A stretch of 64,000 nt of DNA from contig CM060964.1 of assembly GCA_030765045.1 (NCBI GenBank), positions 280,587,502 through 280,651,501 of the forward strand. Reading direction: 5' to 3'. A model generated the notes under the pieces. The model saw only the letters and a program-made list of their open reading frames with translations, ran no database searches and was not told where the DNA came from. Source of the DNA: Tenodera sinensis. Its lineage: Eukaryota; Arthropoda; Insecta; Mantodea; Mantidae. Position numbers and translations under genes: made by a program. Positions 49,866 through 62,346 of this stretch are shown piece after piece; the stretch's first letter is position 1, and each line of letters starts with the position of its first letter.

Positions 49866-50944
49866 AAGGTAATGTAATGAAAGCTCCATACCATATCGAG
49901 TTCATATTTCCTTTAAGAGTCGATTTCAGAAAAATAGCTATTTACTCCAGCAAAGAAAAGGTATGGATTTAGTTTGGAAAAAGTAATGATGTTGCCGTAA
50001 CAGCATTGTTGACACTAAGAATTTGAAAACGATGCGATTATTCATTTTATGATTGTGGTTATGGATACCATAGTTATGCCCATGACTCCCAACATCTCGT
50101 AACTTGGGGCCCTAATCACCAAGTTGTCGACGGGCCCTTAAACCCGTCTCACTCTCGTAACTTATTAAAATGACAAACAAGCGAAGGTGAAAACTATGAT
50201 AAACACAAATATTATCAACATGTATAATATCATGCATGTACAACATTTTTCAGTCACAATATTGCGCTTATGAGCAATAAGCATACGACGTGTGGTATTA
50301 AACTTCAGTGCTGGGTTGTTTTTGAAACAATTTCCCTTCTTGCTACCGCATTCTGGATTAGGTTAACCTTTCATGGCAGGCGGTTTTATTCTAGAACCGT
50401 TCACAGTAACGCCCTGAAATATGTGCAGGGGTTAGGAATAGACCAAAAGTGTACCCCTTATGTACCCCTCTACTTTATATTAAATATCGTGCAGTTTTAG
50501 GTCGACAGGTTACCAAAATATAAGGGTAACTCCTCAGAAAGCTCTCAGGTTACTTATGAAGCGGATATCTTCATCCGCTGATATGAAATTTGCAGAGAGA
50601 AAGTAAATATAGCCTACGAATGCAGATTCAATACAGGAGATAGCATCATGAAATCAATACATGGCGTAATAATGGTCCCCTCACGAGCTCGACAGCCTCC
50701 AAAGACGGATAAAGCAAAGAAAGGAACTGGCATCGTTTCGCATCTCAAATGCATTCCTCCGAAATAAAACAAGTGTTGTCATAGCAACGGTTTCTGAAAG
50801 GAATTCTTTTTTTATTGGGTTCGCAGCAATTGGATCACACTTGGTAAAGCAAGTCTTTCGAATGTTGTGTTGCTCTCTTACTTCTTTCGTTATAACAGTC
50901 AATTGCATAACGTATATGCTTTAGAAAATGTGTAACAAGATCAT
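49866..50944. other. Unannotated, no gene recognised
   Basis: No supported feature. A 76-codon frame at 50270-50500 lacks a recognisable domain. Confidence 0.35.
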
Positions 50945-51250
50945 TATCGACTGCAACTGTGGTCTGGTGGTTAGCATACTAACTTCCTAATCCAGAGGTC
51001 CAGGGTTCGACTCCCAGCAGGTAGCTGAGAATTTTTCTTTAGTCAGGATTATTTCCTTCCCTCCCCTAGGGTCTAGGTGTATTGAGTGAGAGTGTAAATG
51101 CGTTTATAAAGAGAACCCCAAGTAAACAAACTCGAGAATTAACACAATAGTAAACATCATTGCTGTTGGGAAATTGTTCTAAAGGCAAAGCCGCCGAGCT
51201 GACCTTAGACGTTAAAGGCGGCATACAAGTGGAATAACAAATAACTATTC
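50945..51250 (+). repeat. tRNA-headed SINE, family S3, most complete copy
   Basis: A box region TGTGGTCTGGTGGTTAGCAT, B box CAGGGTTCGACTCCCAGC (51002-51019), AATTTTTCTTTAGTCAGGAT, internal TTGAGTGAGAGTGTAAATG, and the 3' end AAGCCGCCGAGCTGACC...GTTAAAGGCGGCATACAAG. It serves as the reference for the fragments at 16.2, 20.1, 45.1 and 46.4 kb. Confidence 0.8.
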
Positions 51251-53639
51251 ATTCCCATTTGGCGAGCTAATGTTTCTGGTAGACACACATATCTTCAAAA
51301 TTTAATCTTAGAAGTTTTGGCGAAAATAAAAGAAAGACGGTGAGTATTACAAAGTTCTATTCTACTTACTGAACTATTGCTAAACTAGATGGGTTGCGTT
51401 AAATTTCTTTGCTTCTGTTCTTTTTTAAAACTTAATTTGGTTTTGTTCTATGTATTCTGGACCCATGTGGTCAACCTCACTGGAGGTTGCTGTTTTGCGA
51501 CGATGAAAACATGATTGCGGTGACATCTGGATGTCCTCCGCCGCATTTTACCATAGTGGCAGTCTCTTCGACTTGCATTTCTATGCTACGTCCTGTTAGA
51601 TAGTGCCATACAGGTTGTCTATTCCTGGGACTCGGAGAAGGAGGGCATTTTGCCACGCCTGCTTTACAGTAATATGATACCTATTATCAGAATCACTATT
51701 ATTAGTATCACAATTATTAGTTTTATTTTAATTAACTGTGGTATTTCCATTTTCATTATTAAATTAACATTAATATTTTTGTTATTGTTACGGTTTATTA
51801 TGCTATTATTTTTATCGTTATTATTATCATCAAAGGCTACTGTTACGGTGATTTCATTCATAGAATAGGTGTTAAAAATGCCTTGTTGATTGATACAATG
51901 TTCCAATTGTCCTCTTGTATCCATATGGAAGTTTCTGGGAACTGAGGCTGTGACAGATGCATGTGCTTTAACGATCCCTTGAAGGGATTTGTTTAAAACG
52001 CAATATTCTTGAGTGTCTCCCTCTAACGGGGTTAGATGAGGTGATCTTGTCCAGGGTACAACTACTTGAAATTGATCTTTACTGGTTCATAATGGTAAGA
52101 TGGTGCATCATCTCGTTTGAACCAGTGCACAGTGTTGTACCACCGTGGTACAGGAACCTCATCAAGAAAATCCGAAGCTCAACTTGCAGTAATTCCAGAT
52201 ACCGTGGTCCTCTAAGTCTGGCTGGGAGAAAGACAACACCACTGCCACCGCCGCCGCCACCACCACGAAGAAGAATAAGAATAAGAATGATTAACATAAA
52301 AATCAAAACAGTAATAATAACAATAGTGAGAAGCGTAATAATGATGATAAACACACCAATAGGAATAAAATAATAATAAAATTAATAATAATGTTAATAA
52401 TATAAATAATAAAATACAACAATAACATTAAGAAGAAACAAAGAAATTCCAATAAAACATTACCCGCCCTCATGTTTGCATGGATTTTGTTATGGCAATA
52501 TACAATCTGTAATCCGTAATGTTAGACAATAGCAGCATATACAGGAATGAGTTTATTCCCTTGAAAATAAAGTCTACTCTTGTCTATTATGCGTTACACA
52601 CGCTAGCCTGGCACCCCTCCCGCCTCTTACAAGCAGAACAAAGTTCACGCAGGCCATTGACTGAATTTACCCCAGTGATTTCTGCAACTCTTTTAACGCA
52701 CAAAGGGTTATCTACGTACCCCAATGCCGACTGGAGTGGGCCACCTGGTATAGTCGCTATTTTTATTTTTGAGGTGGTATACTCAATAATATTAGTATGT
52801 TTCTTGTTCATTCAACAACCTTGGACTCGAATACTTTTTTGTTCGGTAAAATGATCCCCTGCTCTTACTTACACATTTTCATTCTTGTGTTGTTACTGGT
52901 GTAAATTTCCGGTCTCTAGTCATTAGGCTGTTGTGGAAAGATGTTAGCATAGGATATATTTTTACAAGTGTACCGTGCACTAGTATTGGAGTCGTATTTT
53001 AAATTGCGTGTGTTGCACACCTGGCTATGACTAATCGATTCAAGGCATTGTTAAAAATGCATTGATTGTCTCATCGTAAAACACGCAATAGAAGGTCAGA
53101 GTTATGGGCTCATTGATTCCCCAAAGATTTGGGGAAGATAAGTTAACCAAAGGTAAATAGGTGTACTTGCCAGCAGAAAAAGTTACTCATTCCCTTATAT
53201 CTCAACAGTGTTTTTTCTTCCTTAAGGTTTCCAAATTTATCTAACCAACACTACACAATTATCAGTCAGACTTTATCACGTCTCCTTCTGATTGCTTTGA
53301 AATAATTCGCAAGAAACAGACTGAATCAATGAGCGATGTTATACTCGGTGTAAAACGAAGGAGGGATCGGCAATAACCTCTTAATGAATTCCACTTTGAT
53401 TCTTATAAAGACGCAAACAGAGAGTAATAATTGACTAGAGCGCTAATTGGGATGTACAGAACAATAGATGGTACCAACATCCAGGTGGTCTGAAACCACA
53501 TGACTTGTGGGTAAAGCGAGCGGTATTTTAAACATTGCATTGGAAAGATATTGCGAAATCGTGAAAGTAGTTGATTGAATTGATTATATTTATTACTGTT
53601 TACATAACTCGAAGTTCAATGTAGATATGCTATCAGAGC

Positions 53640-53642
<3 letters not shown>
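51251..53642. other. Unannotated; trinucleotide-rich AT stretch
   Basis: ATT/AAT-rich sequence at 51665-51865 and 52260-52440 gives Ile/Asn-rich frames on both strands. A CCGCCACCACCACGAAGAAG stretch lies near 52247-52276. No gene is supported. Confidence 0.4.
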
Positions 53643-53681
<39 letters not shown>

Positions 53682-53702
53682 TATTATTATTGTTGTTGTT
53701 GT
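53643..53702. repeat. (ATC)n(ATT)n(GTT)n microsatellite
   Basis: About 13 ATC units followed by ATT and GTT units. Confidence 0.93.
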
Positions 53703-54020
53703 TGCTACCGCTGCATCGTGACATTGATACAGCCTAGGTAGAAAAAATCGTGTTAAATTAACTATCATTGTCAATCTTGTTAATATTATCATACCTATTA
53801 TTAACTTAACGGTAATATCAGTTAGAAAAACACAGACAGCTCATTGGCACTGTTACTCTCTGGTCTTCTTATGGGAAGACAAGCAACTTGGTGATTAAAT
53901 GTCTATAAAGAGAGGTGATTCTTGTAGAGGGCGGGGCCACATTTATCAGTACCAACTTAAATTTTCTCGTTCTTGTATGGGCCACTTTCTCTGCTTCTAA
54001 GTGTACATGCACAGCCATGG

Positions 54021-54375
54021 ACAAAATGATTGAGCGCATTGGGAGAGCAGAATATTTACAAGTCCTACGTCATGTTGCAGCGCGGTTTACACAAATTGAT
54101 ATTTTCAACATGCAGCTCAGTTTATTGATTGTTCCATATATGTCGGATACAAATAGGCTGTGTCTTGAATCACCACTCGCATATGTATTTGTTCCTGGCA
54201 AAGAAAGAGGTGGTGTAGCAAACTGTCTATTTGTGTGTCCGACAGACGATAACATATGGAACAGACTATCAATAAACTAAGTTGGCATGTTGGAAATATC
54301 GACTTTTGTAAACTGCGCTGCAACATGGCGTCGGACTTGTAAATATTCTGCTCTCCTAATGCGGTCAATCATTGT
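54021..54375. mobile_element. Foldback (inverted-repeat) element, about 355 bp
   Basis: The left arm (54021 to about 54195) and right arm (about 54200-54375) are imperfect reverse complements. TGGGAGAGCAGAATATTTAC pairs with GTAAATATTCTGCTCTCCTA, CATGTTGCAGCGCGGTTTAC with GTAAACTGCGCTGCAACATG, and the central TCGGATACAAATAG with CTATTTGTGTGTCCGA. Mismatches are scattered, so it is older than the 13.6 kb palindrome. The overlapping 121- and 83-codon frames on the two strands are probably not genes. Confidence 0.75.
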
Positions 54376-57105
54376 GGAAGAAATTTTCTTCCATGTGTAT
54401 ACAAAAACTTTTACTGTTGACTCCTGAGCTGTGAGACGTTAGAAAGTTTCAGAAAAATTCTCTAGAAACCGCGATATCAGACCAGTAAAATAAATTCTTA
54501 TACTGCATTTTCTTAGCATGCTGTACATAATACATACAGGAAGTGAGGTTTGTGAACAGAATGAAATTCTAACAGCCCTAACGTCGCTGTGGAAAACATT
54601 TATGAAGAAAGCCATGCAAAAGTGTTTGCATAAAGAACCAGAACTGTTCGCTTTAAAAGCCCAGGCAACAAGCAAAGAGCTGGTCGACCTACGCAGTCAG
54701 TCAGCCAGCCTTTGTTATATTCACGCACAAGTGCTGTACTAAACGAGGCAGACAAAAGACTTGCTGTTTTACACGCTCGCTTACCTACTTAGTGCACATA
54801 TCGATTTCTAAACAGTTTGTTCCTTTAATGTGCTGCAATGAAGCATGCTCAGATGACCTGCAACCATGTGGCTATTTTTGTTCTTATGGTTGCTATTTGC
54901 CCATATCGTCTCTGAGTTACAAAGCTATATCGTGTATGAGGACAGCAAAGCGTTGTTGACCATAGCACATAGGTATGTAGATAGTATTCTTCCTCATGGT
55001 CCTATTTTTGGTACAATTATTACCAGGCATAGGAATTCTTATACATTAAAGCCAGGACGAAAGGAAATTAAGTTGAACTGCTACTGAACTTTATGCAGTG
55101 ACGTCGCAGATTACAAAACCATCCCCATTTCTGATGCAGTCTATTAGCGTTTCCAGGCAGCACTCATCAGACCGTGTTTACCTGCTCGTCAGTGTCTCAT
55201 GGCCACTGTTGTATACATTATTTGTATTTACATAATGGTTTGAGAGAGATAACTTGAAGCCAACTGCTGAAGAATTCCTGTGCCTGATTATTACAGAACC
55301 TAGAAACAACATGAAAAGACGAGGCGAAGTCAAGGCTTTTCTGTTTCTGAGATCCTATTATGCATTTCACGCACATACTGCTCTCTATTTTTTCCATGAT
55401 CGTGTGTTTCATTATTTTGAGTTAATTAAACATTAATAACAAATTGTAATAGCGTTATTCATTATCAACTCAGATTTCTCATAACGCAATGCTGGCAACC
55501 AACAGCTACATATAACTAATACGATTGCTGAGAGAGACAATATCGCTTAGGAGACTTTGATTCTATTGTTTGATGGTTGATGCCATCACTCGAGTATTTC
55601 AAGAAGAATTTGACGTTGGAGACGTGGATTATGAAGATGCAGATATTGAAAAGGCATGGAAAATTGGGATGTGTTTTACTTCTCGGTGTTGTGTATAGTT
55701 ATTATAGGTTAATACATCTACCAAATTGTTACTGAAAGACATGGGTTTCCTTGGTAACGAATTCGTGTGTTGCGTTTCTAAATGTCCTTTTGTGTAAATA
55801 TAACCGGAACGAAAAAGAATACTCACAATCGTACAAAAATATTCTTTCCGCGCCCATTTCGATAGGGTGAGATATTTTATTGATACACAGTAGTTGCTGA
55901 ATGGCTACACTGCAATTGACTTTAGTTGAAACTTGTCACAAAATACAAGAACATCCAAGTTTTCATGGAGAGTAGTAAGCCTATAGAGGCGATATACATG
56001 TTACTGTCTTCATGTTAAGGCACTATCCCAATTCTGGAATACATATTAACTTCACTTTGTCCATCTGTACACACTATGGGCAATTACGTGAACCCCAGTA
56101 CGTACCAATTAGCAATTTCATTTATGAGAGTTTTAAAAACGTTGTCAGCCCTCTCAAATTTTGATTGAAGTTTGTGCAAAATTAATAATATGGATAAATT
56201 CTTAAAATTTGCAATTTTAATGTTGTTTCATATTAATGTTTACAGACGGAATTAAAAGTTTTGTCACCACATTTCAAAATTGGTTGACATCAATGCAAAA
56301 TTATATTACAAGTGTCTTTATTTGAAGATTTTAATTGAACCACTGCAAGTACAGACTTAAAATTCATGTAGGTATAATTGTGAAGAACTTTTATCGACAG
56401 GTTTTGAACCTTGTTGAGAAGACTGGGATTAATTTAAGCATTGTTTATGCGGAGAGCTGTCTAAAAGCTTGTGATTTTTCGGATATCATCTCAAAATATG
56501 CAAAGCTATTAATTTTACCAATGCTCTCTTATTGTTTCTGCCCTAAAATGAACGCATTTGAAAATTAACGCTCTGCTTACATTAAGATCTTGTTTGTTTT
56601 TCTTGTTTTAACCGTTGACTTAAACGCTGCGTCATGTTTTGTGAACACAAAGCCATGATTTCTTCCTCTTCCTCCCTCACATATTTTACCTCCCGCATAA
56701 GGGCAATAAGATATGCACTATCAGCTAAAATAGGATGGATCAAATCTGTTTGGGGTTCCGCCTTTAAATAGGCAAAACGTTTCACACTACTGTCTGCTGT
56801 TATAGCTTGTATGCAAGTGTTTCGTCGTTTTTACTGCACATGTCTAGAATTGTTTGTCTGGAAATGTCGAAGTTCTAAGGCATCCTTTCTTCTCTGTGCT
56901 TTTCGCTGCATATAGAACATTTCTATATTTATGACTGAATATCTCAAATGAGATCTAGTATTGCATATTCTCTCATAAAAGGTAAAAAGCAGGCACTACC
57001 AAGCACGCTTTATCAGGCCCTAACAGCTCAGAAACATGTATTTTAGATTATTGTAATGGGTTTTTGAGGAGAGGATCGCTATTTAAAGAGTGATTTCTGT
57101 TGCAG
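54376..57105. other. Unannotated upstream region of the CABIT gene
   Basis: No exon, domain or repeat family was identified. A pyrimidine-rich acceptor-like TTTCTGTTGCAG ends at 57105, eight bases before the proposed start codon. An untranslated first exon may therefore lie in or beyond this region. Confidence 0.4.
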
Positions 57106-57113
57106 ATGGAGTG

Positions 57114-57445
57114 ATGGCGGCCACGGATGGGCAGATTGTGGTGGCCGCGGCGCGCTGGGCCGATGAGGGTCACTACCTGCGCGAGTTTGTGTCCAAGCAG
57201 CGCCTGCCCGCCGTCGTGAAGATCATCAAGGGTCAGTATGGCGGTCTGGGGGTTCCTACGCTGCCCTCGCCTGGGCTTCAGTCTACGGCATTGCTCATTT
57301 CTGCAGGAAAACGGCACAAGATCGCGGCCCAGGCTGTTAAGCTGAAGGAAGGACGACGTGTGGCTGCAGTCGGGCCTAGGTTGGCTATACCTGACACTTA
57401 CCCCGGCTACTTCGAGCTACTAAGTGAGGAAGGTCGAGCAGTCAG
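57114..57445 (+). CDS. CABIT-domain adaptor, GAREM-like, N-terminal exon
   Basis: Encodes the first 110 residues of a GAREM-family adaptor. In vertebrates GAREM is a cytoplasmic adaptor that links receptor tyrosine kinases to GRB2 and ERK signalling. The CABIT fold begins at about residue 15. HYLREFVSKQRLPAVVKI corresponds to the family's ...L...YRLPQ... strand, ALLIS to its YLLIH, and VGPRLAIPDTYPGYFELL to the family's VGPKIEIP..Y.G.F.LL. The start ATG has G at -3 and +4, and puts CABIT at the same distance from the N-terminus as in vertebrates. The exon is GC-rich against AT-rich flanks. It ends at 57445 in AG|GTGTGT, splitting an Arg codon after two bases (phase 2), which the acceptor at 62734 completes. 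An acceptor-like site just upstream means extra 5' exons are possible. Confidence 0.88.
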
Positions 57446-58984
57446 GTGTGTGTTCAATATATCTCCTCATTTACTTGTGTGCAATAATATGACAACTATA
57501 TAACCTTTTTCGTGATATTTCAGAGCTATAAGTTTCTAAAACTCAATGAACAAAGCATAGATTGCATTTCTAGCGTTGCACGATAAAATAAAAGATTTTA
57601 CTGTATCTTATTATTTTAATGATGTTAATAATTTAAAGTATAAGCGTCAATTTTAACGAAATTCTGATACATGAAATTAACATCAACGGAGACACAAAGT
57701 TGAAAAGAATAAAAGCTTTCTTGACATTAAACTTTGCTATACGAGGGGACACTGATCATTCGATATTTTCTTTCATATGCATCCAAGCACTCAGCCACTC
57801 CTCCTCGCTTATACTGATGAGAATAAAATTGGCCTGTTTTCCTAGATCACATTAATGTTTTTTTCCTCCGTAAGGTTTTCATTTTCAGGTAATCAACCTT
57901 TGACTACACCCAGCCGGAATTAGTTCTTTATGTGACTGGCCTGAAAAACAACTCGAGGACACAAAAACGAATCAAATAATGACGTGATAATCGACTTGAA
58001 ATGAAGGGGTGGTTCGAACATCACATCTATGATTGGTACACAAGGAAAGGGTAAACCAATTTTAACATAATTCGACGTTCTACAGGAAAGGGTAGAGAAT
58101 CATTTGCATGTGTGGTTAAATTGGACGATAGTTGTATTTATATGAGAGCTTTCGTCAGCGACATTGAGAGGAAGATTGTGATTGTCGCTATCGAACGCAA
58201 TAAGAAAAGTGGTATTAATAAAACGGTAGCGTAGCATGAAAATACAAGCTTTAAGTTGCAATGTAACCCTTCGGAAGTTCGGCCACATTTTGGAAGAGAT
58301 AAAGTATCCTTCCAATTCAATTACTAGAATTATGTTGAAAAAAAAAAAAAAAAAAAACAGAGATGGTCACGCAGGCTGAGGGCGGAACTGGATTTGTCAG
58401 TACCAAGATAAACAGTCTGTGGCCACGTGGGCCACATTTTATGCATGTGAATATACAAGGCCCGAGTTGTATAGACGAAAGCGTGGATATTTGTGCAAAA
58501 ATTACTTAACTGGTCGCCCATGAAGCATCGCACTTCATTGTTAAAACTCTCTGAATTTTGCTTGTGTTCACATGTGTCATAGTTTCATTAAAGTGAAGTG
58601 TATGTGTTACAAATCCATAGTAAGTTCCCCAATTCTGTATTACTGCTCCAGCTAAGGGGATATAGTTGTCAAACTGAGTACTTGTAATTCATAGGAAGAT
58701 AGGATGTTGAAATGAAACTCATTTCACAAAATTTGTTGAATTGAAGTATTTATTTCATGCAGAACGTCTATCTCTTTGCTAAAAGTTATAGGTTAGCAAA
58801 TACGTAGTATAAACAAAAGCAACTTTTCAGTTCTTAAAGTGATAGGTCAGATAATATGTTGCTAATGCAAAGTGGCGCAAGAATTCTAGGGTGGTGACCA
58901 ATACTCAATCAAGCGTTACATCTAGCTCCAAAAAGACTGAGATAGGCAAAGCAGTAGGAATTGTTACGAAATTTTCTCAACTCA

Positions 58985-59268
58985 GCTAAACACTATGAGT
59001 TTGGTCCTTTTGTATACAAGTTTAACTTGTTCACTGATATCTTGATATATGTTTTGCATAAACTTCTGGTAGCGGCGAACTGTAACTATGTATGACAGTG
59101 CGAACTCATCGTCGCTTTCATCGCTGTCTTCAGCAACCCTTCCCATCTTACACATAATAGGTATTAGTGCGTTGTCTATCTCTTTGTTGGTTTTTCCAGC
59201 ATCCGACGTCAATCTCCCTATCTTTTTTATTTGGTTTGCAGCCGTCGTATTTGCAGGTGTATAACAAA
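58985..59268 (-). CDS. Possible terminal exon of a MADF/BESS-like gene or transposon ORF
   Basis: I do not recognise a specific gene. The minus-strand frame, open from the acceptor-like TTAGATTCACAG|TTTG to a stop, reads ...NTTAANQIKKIGRLTSDAGK, then KTNKEIDNALIPIM, then an acidic patch DSDESDDEF followed by ALSYIVTVRRYQKFMQNIYQ and ISEQVKLVY. An acidic patch leading into a short helix rich in hydrophobic residues, close to the C-terminus, is the usual layout of BESS-like tails in insect MADF proteins. An AATAAA on the minus strand lies about 235 bases downstream (near 58750). Whether it is a living exon, nested antisense in the CABIT intron, or a transposon remnant cannot be told. Confidence 0.3.
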
Positions 59269-60369
59269 CTGTGAATCTAAGAACTGCTTACATCAACAAC
59301 ACGGGGTGACATATCGTTAAACGCAGACTTCATATTGCTTCACAGAAAAAGAACATGTAAATACACACTAAGATGATTTACGAGAAAAAAGCTCTCTCCC
59401 TTCATGTGCATCCAAAGAAACATTCAAACTTACTTGAAAATGTGATAACACTGTGATAATGATCATTTCGGATATTTTCTTGTCTTGCCTTCTCTGCTTT
59501 GCTGTTTTCATTCAACAATCTGCACTTTCCTCGTCATTGCTGTTAGTCATCGCACAGTTTCATCTGGCAGCCAAGTTCCGGAGAAGTATACTCCTTCACC
59601 TGGAATGGCTGCGTACTTTTACAGTAAGTGTTTTCGGATTGCGTTATGACTAACTTCTCACATCAGGAGAAACGTTGAATCCAAGTTAATCCAACAAATA
59701 CAATCAGAATTTCGCCAACCGTGATAAACACATAATACCATCAACTAGGTCACCACCACATTATGCAGTGTTACTACGTAGGTACTTATTCAGCCTGTAA
59801 TTACTCATACATGATTCAGCGGTAGATGAGTTGAAACCGTAGTGTTCGTAGTGTTAAACGTGGGTGAGTTATACAGATTTTCCCTCTATATTTTGACATG
59901 TTGGTTGAAGGTAAGCAGGTGCATTTGATTTTCATAAGCGACGTAGAAACGCGTTTATATTAGAACATGTTTGGGTAGTGAGCCCCAACGTGTGCCACCT
60001 AGGAAAGAGCAAAAATGAACAAGTTGGTGATGGACAGCTGGGTAATTAACAATCCTTATTCATTTCTAGTCCAATTTTATGCGCAATGTTTATACTTTAT
60101 TCATACTGTAACAAACGAGAAAACACAAGTTACTGCTTTTCACACTTTATTGCCTTCTAGTGAGTTAGCGTAGTGCTAACGTTACACTTACATCACTTTT
60201 GTACAAACTCAGAGCACAGGGCAACTGTCGAATCGAATCACAAACAAAAACTGTCAGATTATACTTGCAGTGAACTGCTACTTGGTACGATTTACTGAAC
60301 GCTTCGTATACGTCTTTGTTTACTACTTGTACTCCTTCACTTCTACTACTCTACTCTACTACTGCTGCT

Positions 60370-61313
60370 CAGGGTTGCCAACTCGTACGATAATTATGGG
60401 GGCATACGATAATTTTAATGTTTGTACGATGGTTGTCAACCCGTACGATAAGTATGGGGCTGTACGATATTTTGAATGTATGATAGTTCGATATCGGCGA
60501 AATATCATATTCACTGGTTTGTCACTCCAGCGAAGTGAAACTCATTACAAATAACACCACTTTTGTCCTCATTGTCTGTCTCCACCCCATAGCTACTAAG
60601 CCTGCTACCTTTTATCCTCTTATTGCCAGTGTGCCCAGGTCTGATAATCTCAAAGAAGAAGGCTCTGTTCAGAAAATTGACGATCAATGTAGAAAACTCG
60701 GAATACGTGCTATTCCGTGTGAAATAAAGAACATGCCTGACCTGACAGCTTTTGGAGTGCTGTTAAACAGATGTCACCTTGGTGGAAATACTGATTTCAA
60801 AGAACTAGAGGTCTTTGCATTATCAGAGGTTTCCTTGCCCTACAGAAGCACTTCTTTTGGAAGAGTTTTTTTTTCTTTTTCTTCTTCTTCTTCTTCCTAA
60901 ACTGGCTTTAATAAAAACCAAAGTTAGAAACAGATTGGCACTAGATACGGTAAATGAACTCATTTTGCCGTCTCAACTTATGAAAGAACGTGGTAGATCT
61001 TAAAATCTGCAAGCCACCGAGATGCTAAGGTTTATCTCAAAAACAAATTTGTGCTATGCTGCAACGGTTGAGGAAGTTGAACTTTCAGATGCATAGTGCG
61101 AGAAACATAAGTGCTAAAGTTGTAATATTTGTTGAGGTGATCAATCTTGTAAGTGGATATAATAAACATCATTACTGTTATATTTTCATAAGTATTATGC
61201 TGATATTTTTATTGTTGTAGCGTTTGCTTTATGATGTACGATAATTTTGAATCCAAATCTATAATTTTGAGTGGCTGGTTCGATAATTTTACTTGTAAAT
61301 GTTGGCAACCCTG
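60370..61313 (+). mobile_element. Deleted hAT transposon, 944 bp
   Basis: Exact 13-base terminal inverted repeats: CAGGGTTGCCAAC (60370-60382) and GTTGGCAACCCTG (61301-61313). The flanks carry a duplicated CTACTGCTGCT (60359-60369, 61314-61324). This is 11 bases, but it lies in a CTG-rich stretch where a standard 8-base duplication could have been extended. Subterminal TACGATAATTTT-like motifs repeat near both ends. The interior encodes only the C-terminal part of a hAT transposase, so this is an internally deleted copy. Confidence 0.85.
60535..61002 (+). pseudogene. hAT transposase C-terminal remnant
   Basis: Two overlapping frames together give the end of a hAT transposase, including the dimerisation region. 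FALSEVSLPYRSTSFGRVF matches the family pattern of a short helix, LPxSxAxxERVF, and LALIKTKVRNRLALDT matches its NxxKTKxRNRL continuation. A TTC-rich tract (60870-60897) has expanded between the two halves and shifts the frame, adding a run of serines and a stop. The N-terminal BED finger and the DDE catalytic core are absent. It cannot make an active enzyme. Confidence 0.72.
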
Positions 61314-61378
61314 CTACTGCTGCTGCGGAGGCTCCAGAGGCAGTTCTAGTCGAGCGGGGATGTTGGTTTCCCTACTGC

Positions 61379-61440
61379 TGCTGCTGGGCACGAGCGGGTC
61401 CCTTATATAGTTCTTTAGACAAAGGAAATGTTCTGGAAGT
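61379..61440 (-). promoter_or_regulatory. Candidate minus-strand core promoter: TATA box with heat-shock-element-like site
   Basis: The minus strand reads CTTCCAGAACATTTCC (61424-61439), containing TTCnnGAA and a partial third unit as in heat-shock elements. TATATAAGG follows (61401-61409), and then GC-rich sequence with an A about 24 bases downstream (61385). About 230 bases of GC-rich DNA lie upstream. The hAT element at 60370-61313 sits in what would be the 5' leader. GTAAGT on the minus strand (60186-60191) could be a splice donor further on. Predicted from motifs only. Confidence 0.35.
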
Positions 61441-61649
61441 GGAATGATCGGGAGAGGCAGGGAGCGAACAGTCCAGACACCGCACTAGTAAACAATAGCT
61501 ATTGTTCCCGGAGCCTCTATTGTCCCGCTGGCGGCCCGTCTCTCGGGCAGGCACACGCCTCCGGCCCGTTCTTGTTGCCGGGCGGAGATCAGGCCCTGGC
61601 CGGTATCGTCCAGGCTGACGGCCGGCGCGACAATACTATCACAGACTGA

Positions 61650-62262
61650 ACGTAACTACACAAAAATATAGGTCTCGTTAAAGCACACAATTATGTCAAA
61701 CAGCTTCCTTTGTGGAGTTAACCATTTCCGAGACAAATCTTGTTATTGGTTTTAATTTTCCAGTACTTACACTTTTTGTCAAAATTATTCGTTATTCCTT
61801 TTTTCCTTCCTGGTCATGTAAATAGAACGGAATTTCATAGCCATAGAAACTTACTCTTAAAAGATTTGAGTATCGCTTAAGCAATGTCTGCGAAGAAATA
61901 TTTCGGATCAAATGGTAGCTGTTGTCGTTTAAAGACACAGGCAAACAATTCATCACCAGAAGATTGACTTATGTTGTACTGGTTGCATACCAATCGTAGA
62001 GAAACACTTTCATAGAAGTGTAATCCAAACCACCCCTTCATTATCACGTCGTTCATTGGTTCCCTTTTATGGCCCTCAACTGTTGATCAGAGCAGTCACA
62101 TTGAGAACAATTAATACTCACTGGGTGGAGCCAAAGCTTGGTAACCTCAACGTCCAAACCTTAGGAAAGGAGAATACTTTGCGATTGTCGATTGTAAGAA
62201 TAGTTTGTACAAGAGCGAGTCCAGAAGGCATGCGAGTGCAACATATCAGATCTTTAGAAGGT
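61650..62262 (+). repeat. Family M body end and tail, interrupted
   Basis: 61660-61885 holds TCGTTAAAGCACACAATTATG, GTTAACCATTTCCGAGACAA and GAACGGAATTTCATAGCCAT. The tail motif AGAATAGTTTGTACAAGAGC...GAGTGCAACATATCAGATC follows at 62197-62253, after about 270 unrelated bases. Confidence 0.6.
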
Positions 62263-62264
62263 GC

Positions 62265-62276
62265 CTGTGCGCGCGC

Positions 62277-62345
<69 letters not shown>
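62265..62345. repeat. (GC)n(GT)n microsatellite
   Basis: About 12 GC units then about 27 GT units at the end of a family M tail. Alternating purine-pyrimidine sequence of this kind can adopt Z-DNA. Confidence 0.95.

Positions 62346-62346
<1 letters not shown>

Noticed and set aside
49562..49894. 110-codon minus-strand frame
   Set aside because: Translation of an S2 SINE copy.
53915..54280. 121-codon + strand frame
   Set aside because: Lies within an inverted-repeat element, has no recognisable domain, and the opposite arm is equally open on the other strand.
57232..57306. A GT...AG segment of 75 bases inside the first CABIT exon that looks like a small intron
   Set aside because: Its length is divisible by three, it has no stop, and its translation (including ALLIS) aligns with the part of the CABIT domain present in vertebrate GAREM, so it is coding.
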